This document shows, one piece after another, positions 48,709 through 58,860 of a stretch of DNA of 64,000 bases (the first letter of the stretch is position 1; each line of letters starts with the position of its first letter). Source of the stretch: Thuidium tamariscinum (Eukaryota; Streptophyta; Bryopsida; Hypnales; Thuidiaceae); contig OX344752.2 in assembly GCA_947034885.2 (NCBI GenBank), forward strand, positions 25,610,386 to 25,674,385, in the 5' to 3' direction. Made by a program: the position numbers and the translations under genes. The notes beneath the pieces are model-generated. The model was not told the DNA's origin. It saw nothing but the letters and a program-made list of their open reading frames with translations, and did not search any database.

Positions 48709-49955
48709 TGAATTCAGAAAATATGATATTTGATCACTAAGGTATTAAGACAACAAAAGTAATTTGAAGTCTTTTAATCGTCTTTTTAGATGTCAAATCT
48801 TAAAACTGGTCACAATAAAAATAAGACTTTAAAGTGCATAACATACATAATTCAAATCAGTTTACAGTTGTTCAAAATCTATTTTATGATTTTCCTAAAT
48901 GAATTCCTAACTATTTTCAATCAAAGATTTAATGTATTTGGGGCTCATTCTAAGAGCCTTCAACACTAGAAAATCAAGGTTTGTAGTGGACATTCTAGTA
49001 TAAAGTCTTGAATAGAAAAATCATAGTCATTCATTTTCAAAATTGAACTTTTGATGCTAAAACAAAACTTCAAAAAGGGGTTTTCAAAAATAATTTTTTT
49101 CTAACTTCAAAGTTTAGTTGACACAAGAATTTGGTGTCTTGAATATTTAGGGGTTATTGAAGATGTGAGAGCAAATGAAAAAATATGACACTATAAATGT
49201 TGTTTTTAGAAAATAATCAAAAATTATAATTGTTTTTTTGAAGCAACATCATGTAAATCCTAACAAGCTTTCAAATGAATTAAGTTAAATTACAAACAAC
49301 ATTTCAATATACTAATGTGAATCAATTCACCTCTTTCATCTTAATGATATTTAAAATCTAATCTTCTTAAACATCAACCTTGCAAGTTTAATGATAAAAA
49401 TGAGCTTGGTTTGTACATGTAATTTTCTTTCTCATGTACACTACAATTCAATAAATCAAGTGTTGCAAAGTTAATGTTACCACAAAGTAAAAATGGTTAG
49501 CGTACAACTAAATTAGTTGCTCCAAGCTCTTATCAACTATCAATTACAATGACTTACAACAAAAACTATCTAGTTTGTTAAATTTAATTTTTCTAAATCA
49601 CCAATCTTTTTTTATTCAATGGAACTTTTAAGTATTTAGTAATAAATTCAATGAAATGGTTGATTTGGATTTATATAATATGGAATAATAATAATAATAA
49701 TATAAATATAAATATAAATACAGTGTAACCAAAGCAAAAATACTCATTAAAAATTATGGTTTCTAATTTTAAGAATTATTCTTGTTTGACAACCAATTAT
49801 TATGATATTATAGTTAACTAAAGTTGATTCAATGTTTTAGTTCTCCAAAATGAAAATCATCAAAATATTGGAAAAAAAGAACAAAGCTCTTGAATAATAT
49901 TATGCACATTGTCACATCGTCATATTAACTTTTTATCTCATCATCATATTTATAT
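48709..49955. other. AT-rich spacer
   Basis: No gene. A worn TTAA-family end (CTTGAATATTTAGGGGTTAT) lies at 49138-49157. An ATA/TAAATA microsatellite lies at 49685-49722. Confidence 0.5.
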
Positions 49956-51700
49956 TTAACCCCTAAAGCCCTAAGCTGCATTTTTTGGCAACATAGCAAT
50001 TTTGGGTAGCTCACTATGAGTGGAGTTTTTATTTTTATTTTTTGAAATTTTCACACAAGATTTTTTCAAGGAGTAACTTTGAGGCCCAAATTTTTTTATA
50101 ACTTTTGACTTTGTGGTTAAAAAGTTATGGCATGATATGTCATTATGTCATAACTTTGGGGTTTGGCAGTTACTGTCACTTTTTGGTGCATTGTGTGAAC
50201 AATGTACCAAAAAGGGCAATAACTACCAATTCTAAAAAACTTAAAATTTTAATTTGGATTTAGTATACTTGGCATGTTCTTACAGGCCAAAGAATTTAAA
50301 ATTTAAAAATTTTAATTTTGTTTGGGTGCACAATCACTGTGCACCCAAAAAATTTTGAACTTTTAAACTTTTAAATCTTCATTTCCCTCCCCCCCCTCTC
50401 CTCTTATAATTTCTTGAAACCAACTTGATTGACAAACATTATGGGACATGTGTTCCTGTATTTGTATTTGTATCTGTATTCATATTTGTACTTATACCTG
50501 TATTTGTATCTAATCCGTCTCTAGATCGTATCTGGATCAAATCAGTATAATCAATATAATACATGTAGAGTCACTACTAGAATATGAGCATTTAATGACT
50601 GCAAAAATATGACTGGGGATGACTGGTGACTGCTTGCAGTCATATTTTGATAATTGAAAACTTTGGGAAAAAAAATGACTGCAAATATGACTGCTAGTCA
50701 CATTTTTGTTTTATACTTCATGGCCGTATAGTATATATCCATTGAGAATGGCAAAACACTTCATAGGGAACTTTTGGGAACGCCCAGTCATATTTGCCAG
50801 TCATATTTTTCTCCAGTCATATTTTGTAGTCATATTTGTACAATTATTACAATTATTTTTTGGGGGGTAGCCCAAGTGCAATTTGGGCCCCAAAAGTACT
50901 TAGTCATATTTTTTTTCTCAGTCACATTATGCAATCATATTTTCAATCACCCTTTCTTGATAGTAAAGAATTTTCAGTTTTTGGGCCACACATGGAAGAC
51001 ATGCTCAAATGTAGGTAAACCTTTTGTATTTTAGCCATAAGGATCATTTCTTTGGATGTAGATATGACTTCATTTCTTGCATGCACTGAATTTTTTTTAA
51101 GATTCATCTATTATAAAATATGTGCGAAACAATTAGGCTAAGGTGGCCACATATTTGTATTCAAATTCCTTAAATTACATATTTCAATGTACTAATGAGG
51201 CAAGGTTGTTCCTAAAAGAAGAAGGCATTGCAAATATGACTTTGCAAATTATGGACTTTTTTCTTGCCTACTCCATTGGAAGGGGTGGTGGACTTTGAAT
51301 GTCTCTTAACCCTTGCAATATGGTTTCGTTCCTCACAACAGTTTCATTTTGAAGTTCATATACATTTGTTGAAGACACATACAAAACAAAAAGTGCTTCA
51401 CACATGAAGGCAATAATTTTTTTTTACAAATTAAGATGGTTCTCTAATTTGCTTCGAGAACAACTGAAGCTAAAAGAATGTGACATCATCTCTTCTTTAT
51501 ATGTAGAAAGACTGTACAAGAAGTATAGTATATTGCAATGGCGCCATTCATCCAAGACAAACATACTTACATTCTTTCCTTTTGCGTTATACACCAAAAA
51601 CATTGTTGCATAGAATCCTCTATATGAAATATTGAAGACCATTTTGGATGTATTGTTCTTTGTCATACAGAGAAACTCATTCTGAATCAGCTTCGTTGTA

Positions 51701-52531
51701 CTATAAGTCATTCACAATTATGTCATCTTGCTTCAGAAGTTTTAATGTAGTTGCAACCACATCGGCTTCTACTTCCACTGCTTTATACAAGGGCATCTTT
51801 GGAAGAAGATCTTTATATAAGTCTGTGGCTCCCAATCCATGAAAATTTGTTGTCTTTCTCAAGGATATGCATTGCACTTCAGGTGTTGCTTGATGTGCAG
51901 AGAATAATTGAACACCTCTTGATTCCTTTTGAAGTACAACTTTCCATCCACTCTTGCCCTTGTCTAGTATAAAGAATATGTGTTCAATGTGTAGAGGAAA
52001 AGCAAATGACTGTGTCGAGTAAGGGATCAATTTTTGAAAATTCACACTAGTGAATCCATACTCATCACGCTTTACGGTAGCCCCATCCTCCTTTGTATTT
52101 GCAACCACCCAATTGCAATATAGCACTACTACCTCAAAGTTTGCGTAATTTACAAATAAGATTTCTCCTCCCCCCCCAAATTCCAATTCTAAAGCCTTCA
52201 CATTCCTATCCTTTACATTTGCTCGACACAATTGTCAAAAAGTTTCAGCTACTCTTGAATCCATTCTTGTCAATTGTTTCTCACAATTTTGAATACAAAT
52301 GTGATTTTTAAATGCATACATAGAATGATATGACTTGGCTTGATTTGATGGTAATAACATCAAAATTCCCACATCCTCTTCCATTTCTTCAATCCCGTCT
52401 TTCATAGCACAGAACATTGTCTTTGAAAACCAAATGTGGAACTCTTCATCATACAGTTTCGTTAAATATTGTATCTGTTTTTTGTTTTTTTTACGCCTAT
52501 ATTGTCGACGTTCATATTCACGAACTGACAT
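51701..52531 (-). pseudogene. CACTA transposase C-terminal fragment (DUF4216-like)
   Basis: Two minus-strand frames abut (52531-52235 and 52231-51701). The first carries YDEEFHIWFSKTMFC, corresponding to the linker before DUF4216 in plant CACTA TNP2-type proteins. The second holds the DUF4216 pattern: VVVLYCNWV, then DEYGFTSVNFQKLIPYS, then a PLHIEHIFFILD stretch and GWKVVLQKE. The join needs a frame change or short intron near 52232. Nothing upstream resembles the Transposase_21 catalytic domain. Function of DUF4216 is unknown; in autonomous elements it follows the catalytic part. Confidence 0.78.
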
Positions 52532-52910
52532 ATCATCTTCATATTTTTTATATTATACAACCATGAAGCATGTGAATTCATCAAAAACATGCAAAACAAC
52601 GCACTATATGGAGTCATATTTTAGTGCTAATCATTACATTCAATCTTTTTTGCAATAACATAATTACATGTAGTTGTATAGGCAATTGTATAATAAGATT
52701 CAATCATATATTAAATTACATTACTCTAAGTAGTCATATATGTAATTATGTTACTAGTTTTAGTCACATATGACATCACATTACAATATACAGTCATATA
52801 TACAATTGTATTACTAAATTCAGTCATATATTAAATTACATTACTATAGGTAGTCACAAATGCAATTGTATCACTAGGTTCAGTCATCATTTTTAGGATT
52901 TTAAAACCCT

Positions 52911-52982
52911 AGCTGCCATTTTTTAGGGTTTTTAAACCCCAGTCGTCACTTTTTTAGGGCTTTGAAACCCTAGCCGCCACTT
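52911..52982. repeat. Three short AGGGTTTnAAACCC(T) repeats
   Basis: TTTTAGGGTTTTAAAACCC, TTTTAGGGTTTTTAAACCCC and TTTTAGGGCTTTGAAACCC occur with about 31-bp spacing, each a small palindrome followed by TAGC(T/C)GCCA or AGTCGTCA. They lie upstream of the transposase remnant and could be promoter elements of the transposon. Confidence 0.65.
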
Positions 52983-52999
52983 CATGTGCTTCATCTTCT

Positions 53000-53830
53000 T
53001 TCTTCTTTGTAGTTTTCTAACTCTTGTTTCTTGTTTTTTCTTTTGTTTTTGAAGTTTTAGTAGTAGTTGTTTGTTTGTTGTTGTTGTTGTTGGTGATGAT
53101 GGTGAGTTGTTGCTTTCTAACTCTTGTTTCTTCTTCCTTCTTTTGTTTTGTGAAGTTTTAGTAGTAATTGTTTGTTGTTGTTGGTGAGTTGTTGCTTTCT
53201 ACTCTTGTTTCTTCTTCCTTATATTGTTGTTGTTGTTGTTGTTGTTGGTGAGTTGTTGCTTTCTAACTCTTGTTTCTTCTTCCTTATTTTGATTTTTGAA
53301 GTTTTAGTAGTAGTTGTTTGTTGTTATTGTTGATGGTAAGTTGTTGTTTTCTAATTCTTGTTTCTTCTTCCTCCTTTTGTTTTTTGAAGTTTTAGTAATA
53401 GTTGTTTGTTGATGATGTTGGTGATGATGATGAGTTGTTGCTTTCTAACTCTCATTTCTTCTTCCTTCTTTTGTTTTTTGAAGTTTTAGTAGTAGTTGTT
53501 TGTTGTTGTTGTTGTTGTTGTTGGTGAGTTGTTGCTTTCTAACTCTTGTTTCTTCTTCCTTCTTTTGTTTTTTGAGGTTTTAGTAGTAGTTGTTTGGTGT
53601 TGTTGGTGAGTTGTTGCTTTCTAACTCTTGTTTCTTCCTCGTGTTTTTTGAAGATTTGGTGGTGTTGGTGAATTGTTGCTTCCTAACTCTTGTTTTTTGT
53701 TTTGTTTTTTGTTTTTTGAAGATCTAATTGTTGTGTTATTGTGTTTTAGTTGTTATTAAGTTGTTGCTTTCTAAGTTTTTGTTTTTTAAAGTTCTAATTA
53801 TTATATTGTTGTATTTGTGTTCTTGTTCTT
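53000..53830. repeat. Imperfect 65-115 bp tandem array rich in GTT
   Basis: About eight units of TTTTGAAGTTTTAGTAGTAG, a variable GTT/GAT microsatellite, GGTGAGTTGTTGCTTTCTAA and CTCTTGTTTCTTCTTCCT. Unit length varies with the trinucleotide run. It replaces the expected transposase core within the CACTA element. Confidence 0.9.
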
Positions 53831-54835
53831 CTAATATTAACTTGAACAACAGAGTGACTCATTACAGTCATATTCTATATAAGCCAAAATATGACTCACT
53901 GTAGTCATATCCGATATTACTCAAAATATGACTTGCCGCAATCATATTTCATCATTCAAAATATGACTCATTATAGTCATATTCCATATCACTTAAAATA
54001 AGACTCAAAATATGACTCATTGCAATCATATTCCAAATCACTTAAAATATGATTGAAAATATTACTCACTACAGTCATATTTCATATCATTAAAAAAATG
54101 ACTTAGAATATGACTTGCTGCAGTCATATATCATATCACTCAAAAAATGACTCACTATAGTTATATTCTATGTCACTAAGAATATAACTTGTTGCAGTCA
54201 TATTCCATATCACTCAAATTATGACTCGCCGCAGTCACAATCCACGTCATCAAAAATATAACTAGGCCAAGTCACATTCCATGTAGGATTTTTTTATTTT
54301 GCCCGGGCAGCTAATGAAAATGTCAAACCTCCAAGGAAAGTCAACATATACGCCATGTTGGCAAAATATGTCTAAAAATGGTTTATTATACTCTCAAATC
54401 CATATGATTGCAAATATAACTCACCAGTCATATGATTGAAAGTGAATGACTCGACCATGACTCATCTCAGTCACATCCTGCTCATCTACAGTGATTTTTG
54501 CTTGAGTCACATTCTTGAATTTTGTGACTCACTGTAGTCATATTTTGCAGTCATAAAACACTCATTTTCTTGTAGTGAGTATCCATATCCATATTCATAT
54601 CTCAACGGTTCAAATTATATCTTACATGATCAATGGCTTGGAAATTTTCGAGAAATCAACGATGATTTCAAAGGTAAGTTTTGTTTTTGTTTTTTAAATC
54701 AATGGCTTGTAGATTTTTTGAGAAAGGAGGGGGGGCTAATTAATTGACCTCGGTGGTACGCCACTTTTCGTCACATTGTTTTCTCGGCGGGCAACCCGGG
54801 CAGTTGAAAAACTTCTTTAAAAAATCTTTTTTTGA

Positions 54836-55083
54836 AAAGTGAAATTTCAAATTGTTTTTTTAGGATTATTTAGACATGGGAAGCTTTGAATCATTCCATT
54901 TGAATTCATGAGTCAAAAGTTATGAGGAATTTTAGTTTGCAGGTAGGCATGGAGTCTTTGAAAATCATACTTACCTGCAAACTAAAATTCCTCATAACTT
55001 TTGACTCATTAATCAAATGGAATGATTCAAAGCTTCCCATGTCTGTATAAACCTAAGAAACCAATTTGAAATTTTACTTTTCC
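54836..55083. repeat. Long hairpin, arms about 110 nt
   Basis: From about 54836 the sequence GACATGGGAAGCTTTGAATC..AGTTTGCAGGTA is repeated inverted up to about 55083, with a loop of about 26 bases near 54946-54971. Pairing is nearly perfect over the inner 73 bases (54873-54945 with 54971-55043). A transcript would make a long double-stranded stem. Confidence 0.88.
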
Positions 55084-55313
55084 AAAAAACTTATTTTTAA
55101 ATTAGTTGCCCATCAAGAAAACAAAATGACATATCATGCAATAACTTTTTAACCACAAAGTCAAAAGTTATGAAAATTGTTGGGCCTTAAAGATACTCCT
55201 CGGACACATCTTGTTTGAAAATTTCAAAGAAAAAAAAAAAAACTCCATTCATAGTGAGCTGCCTAAAATTGCTATGCTACCAAAAAAACATAGCTTAGGG
55301 CTTTAGGGGTTAA

Positions 55314-56103
55314 CGCCAAAATTAAAATTTAAAGTTTTTTTCATTGCATGTTACTAAGGAAAAGACTTGCATTTGAATCAAGCATCCTAAGTTAACTAAT
55401 CTTTTGATTTGGATTGAACTAGATTTATGTCAAGATAATTTATTTATTTTAACTGTAAAATACTTTGCAAAAAATAAAATGGAAAACAAAATAGTTTTGT
55501 TTTTCAAATGTAAATATCTCCAAGATGGAAATGTTTTTCTTGTTGTTTGAAACCAATGATCCCAGAATTAGTGCAATATGCTACCCTCCAAGCCAAACTG
55601 GCACCAATTTTGGCTACCTTGAGAGTGAATAGTATCAAAATAAAATAGAAAAGAAAGGATTTTGTAAGTTGAGAAGGATTTTGGGGAGTAATATAACACA
55701 AAATTGACTAAACAGATGCTAATTCCATTAGGGAGGAAGTTGCAAATTGGCTATTAAATTTTATTTTTTGTTGCAGTTTTGGCTAAAATGTCTCCTTTGA
55801 AGGCCCTTTTTTACAATGTACTAGTAACACAAGGATTTTGGAGATAGAAATCCAACAAAATTTAGTGAGTTTTGGGAACATTGTTTGAAACTTGATTAGT
55901 TTTTGTATTTTCATTTTTCGAATCTTCAAAGATACAAATTATGACATTTCAAAAAACTTGGTTTATGCTAACTAAATTACATCAAAAACATTAATTTGAG
56001 CATATTTCTATTTTCAAAATAATTATTTGTTTTAAATGTATTTAAAAAATTCAATTATAAATCATAAGGTTAACAATTTTTGATAATTGAAATAGATGAT
56101 AAT
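55314..56103. other. AT-rich spacer
   Basis: No gene; the 65-codon minus frame at 55504-55701 has no recognisable features. Confidence 0.4.
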
Positions 56104-56295
56104 GTGATAGTAAATGATGAGTTTGAATAAAGTTGTACTTAGAGTGGATAGTCACTCAGAAGGGATTTTCCAAATAAATATATTAATTATTTAAAATAAT
56201 ACACGTGTCACTTTCTAGTACGCCATCAAAGTTTTCAAAAAAGGCTTTCCCCGCCCTCCTATACTGAACCTTTCTCTGCCACTGTACTACTGTAC

Positions 56296-57565
56296 CTACA
56301 ACATGAAACTGACTAAGCTATCTTCTCTAGAGTACGCTACAGGTATAAACTGTGGCAGTTCATGGCTGCGGCCTACTTCAGTGACATTTCCAACGGCACT
56401 ATCCGCCAGCCACCCCAATCGATCATTGCTGTCGTCGTCTATGACAATGACCTCGTCTACCGCAGCAGGAGTGCGAAGACCGTCCCCGAGAGTCATATCT
56501 GAAAGACAAGGAACAATATTACTACTAATTGAATGGAAATGATACCACAGTCATGGATGTCAGAGGCATACCTGAGACATTATAGTCCATGTCTGTGCCT
56601 TCACGCCCCTCGTCCAGCATCGACGCCAATCTCTGTCGACCAAGATCAGCTAATCGCGCTCCTAGAGTGTTGTACTCAAAAAAAATCTGCGTGACCTCGT
56701 CCAGTGTCATTAACGACGGTTGCATCATGCACTTCCACAGAGCCGAGGCTCTGACATATTCCATTCCGCCCTGTCGTGTAGGCAACATCCAAGCGGCAGA
56801 GGGAATGAACTGGCCGGAGTGCAACATGTGGAGAAGCACTGAGGGGAGCATGCTCCCCAAGTGCTTATTTAACTTGTACCTAGAAAATGTGGCAGCCCTT
56901 TCAATTAAATTCTTGTGAGTTAAAATAGTCCTATTTTTAGCAAACGGAGTGCCATGCTTGACATATTCGTTTAGACCTTCTTCAATTTTTGTCTCCGTAA
57001 TATTACGGTGAACACATTGAAAGTGCTTCTCAGCTCGGTCTTTCATACAGTACCCTATCATTCCCATGTACGTATGCAGTCCTATGTTTCTTAAGGATTT
57101 GCACAGGACATGGTGGCCTGGAGGAGCTACTCTAGGCTCATCCCATCATAATGCATGCTTGATCCACTTGCTCACTACAGCAACAGAGGACGCTCTAATT
57201 CTACAGACCATTTGTAGGTGACGCCTAGACAAAGTCCCCCCCCTTTCTACCAAGCAAAGCCCTGAAATGCACTCATCCTTTATGAATTTTTCCATCTTCT
57301 CTAAATGCTCGATGTCTATGCCTTCGGAGCCTACGGATACAGTGACACTAATATTAAAAACCTTGGGAGTGCTGTCACTCTTCTTATATGCAAGCACGGT
57401 CTTCCTCTTGTGGGATGTGGGACCCACTGAGGACAGGACTTCTATGGAATGCGGATTGGGAGCACTTTGTCTGGCCTCAGCCTCAGTCGCTGTGACATTG
57501 GGGGCACCATGTCTGCACGCATAATGGGAAAAAACAATCACAACTGATTCACAAAGGACCTGCAA
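56296..57565 (-). pseudogene. Rep/HUH transposase (Replitron type), one in-frame stop
   Basis: HUH Reps nick one strand through a tyrosine and start rolling-circle-like transposition. On the minus strand the domain shows a first beta-strand (KVFNISVTVSV), the metal-binding motif RRHLQM with HLQ at 57212-57220, preceded by an ISGLCLVERGG strand, and the tyrosine motif GYCMKD (YxxK, 57041-57052). No helicase follows. A predicted oligomerisation-type helical region follows, and a GT-AG intron (56571-56499) joins in phase to a last exon 56498-56296 containing EVIVIDDDSND. A TGA at 57146-57148 lies between the HLQ and tyrosine motifs in an otherwise continuous frame (next residues WDEPRVAPPG), consistent with a CGA-to-TGA change. 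The listed left edge (57565) is not an ATG; the first coding exon probably lies further upstream. Related to CRESS-type Reps in general form, but the absence of helicase and plant intron favour a Replitron. Confidence 0.78.
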
Positions 57566-58022
57566 CAGTATTCACAGACGTTTCTGATTGGCGGCTGCTG
57601 TAAAACACAGACTGTGTTTAGCAGTCATAAATGAGAACCTCCCTTCATAGTCTTAAACTCTTACGGCAGCAGGTCCTCTGGAAATACTTGACAATTTATG
57701 AAGTAGTTGCGCCCCGCTTCCCTCCTGCGAGGAAGGTCACTAGCGACTTCCTCAGATCATGCGCCTGCCAGCCTGCGCCCACAGATCCTCCGCCTGCCAG
57801 CCTCAATCCGCCAGTCCGCTCCTCTGGACCCTCCGTCCGAGTCCGCCTACCTGCCTTAGTCCGCCGCTCCCGCCCGATCACTCCGGAGATGCACCGCGCC
57901 CGACTCCTGACATCCTCCGTCCGCAGGTTTCCACGAATAAAGGAGCAACTGAACGGAAAATGGAAACAGAAATCTCTGGAATTTCTGTAATTAGCACCGA
58001 CCATGTCTCCTGCCCATGAAAA

Positions 58023-58526
58023 CGAGGACAACAGGAATCACTAATTCACCGCTACTACTGAACGTCGTCGGAATCAGTTCCTCAATACAGTTCAAGCAGG
58101 ACTCACTGCCTTGCCAATTTTGTTTTCAATTACTCTGTTTTCAAACTTCCTTGTAATGACAAACGGGAATGCAAACCTCATGAGTCACTTCGAATTTTAC
58201 AGACAAGGAGACAGACGTACGTGATCGGTCCCTCCTGCGAGACGCTTAATCTCGCTTCCCTCTTATGAAGAAGCCCAGTGCTCAATGACGCCCCTCTGAC
58301 AACAGGAATCAGTCATTCACCGCAACTACTGAACGTCGTTGGAATCAATTCGTCAATACAGTTTAAGCAGGACTCATTGCCTTTCCGATTTTGTGAATGC
58401 AAACTTCATGAGTGACTTCGAAATTTATATACAACGTGGCAGACACACGTGATCGGTCCCTCCTGCGAGGATGGTCACTCCCGCTTCCCTCTTATGAGGA
58501 AGCGCAGGGCTCAGCGACGCCCCTCT
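58023..58526. repeat. Two-unit tandem duplication upstream of the Rep gene
   Basis: Unit one 58023-58297 and unit two 58298-58526 share ACTGAACGTCGT.GGAATCA, CAGT.TAAGCAGGACTCA, CGTGATCGGTCCCTCCTGCG and CTCTTATGA.GAAGC. Unit two lacks about 45 bp. A third partial match (CCCGCTTCCCTCCTGCGAGGAAGGTCACT) lies at 57712-57740. On the transposon's minus strand this is the 5' side, so the repeats may be its promoter or transposase-binding sites. Confidence 0.85.
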
Positions 58527-58785
58527 CCGCTCCTTCTCCTCGGGACCTCCCCGACCTCTCCGCACGTCCACCGCGCCCGATGCCTAGCACCCTCTGTCCG
58601 CCGCTCCCATGCTGCGATCCTCTCTCCCTCACGCCGAGCTCTCTTTTCCCCTCCTGGTCCCGGCTCTTGCTTTGTGAACATCAACCACCGATGAGGACGA
58701 CGACCCAACGTAACTACCGGGTCCCTGGATGAGTGCCACGTCCCACCTTACCTGTGACCATCAACGGCCACCAATAATTTCTCCA

Positions 58786-58812
58786 AGGACGGGGTGGGGG
58801 GGTGGGGGGTTT
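58786..58812 (+). other. G-rich tract near the right end of the Replitron-like element
   Basis: ACGGGGTGGGGGGGTGGGGGGTTT holds three long G runs separated by single T. It could support a G-quadruplex using split runs. It lies 17 bp before the right direct repeat. Confidence 0.5.
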
Positions 58813-58860
58813 GTAAACACCATAGATAGTGATAGTAAATGATGAGTTTGAATAAAGTTG

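Larger units (their letters stand above)
50569..54580 (-). mobile_element. CACTA transposon, 4.0 kb, deletion derivative
   Basis: Ends are CACTACTAGAATATGAG and TCATTTTCTTGTAGTG, with a 3-bp AGT duplication at 50569-50571 and 54578-54580. Subterminal zones (50590-50960 and 53860-54570) are packed with ATGACT/AGTCAT words, the expected array of transposase binding sites of this superfamily. The only coding remnant is the C-terminal part of a minus-strand transposase (51701-52531). The catalytic domain upstream is missing, replaced by simple tandem repeats at 52985-53830. It would need an autonomous partner. Confidence 0.9.
49956..55313. mobile_element. TTAA-bounded foldback element carrying a nested CACTA
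   Basis: Left end TTAACCCCTAAAGCCCTAAGCT and right end mirrored as AGCTTAGGGCTTTAGGGG then TTAA. The inverted similarity continues inward (GCAACATAGCAATTTTGGGTAG at 49988; CTGCCTAAAATTGCTATGCT at 55258, inverted) for roughly 200 bp. Without the nested CACTA (50572-54577) it would be about 1.35 kb. The body relates it to the other TTAA copies at 6200-7097 and 48007-48708. Confidence 0.72.
56104..58860 (-). mobile_element. Replitron-like transposon bounded by 32-bp direct repeats
   Basis: Identical 32-bp words occur in direct orientation at 56104-56135 and 58829-58860 (GTGATAGTAAATGATGAG start, AATAAAGTTG end). Between them lies a GC-richer block in AT-rich DNA whose only recognisable gene is a Rep/HUH protein on the minus strand without helicase. 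This is the Replitron layout: a Y1 Rep transposase and short direct repeats at or near the ends. I saw no TIR. Upstream of the gene is a tandem repeat zone (58023-58526), and a G-rich tract lies near the right repeat. Boundaries are inferred from the direct repeats. Confidence 0.72.

Noticed and set aside
56296..57565. Endogenous CRESS-type virus Rep
   Set aside because: No superfamily 3 helicase follows the HUH domain, no capsid frame is present, the gene has a plant-type intron and the block is bounded by direct repeats; a transposon fits better.
56296..57565. Helitron RepHel fragment
   Set aside because: Helitron Reps have two tyrosines and a fused helicase and their elements lack flanking direct repeats; here there is one YxxK tyrosine motif and no helicase.
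57696..58031. 111-codon minus-strand frame upstream of the Rep gene
   Set aside because: Arginine/glycine-rich, overlaps a repeat zone and lacks a splice link in phase to the Rep exon; considered as a first exon but not supported.
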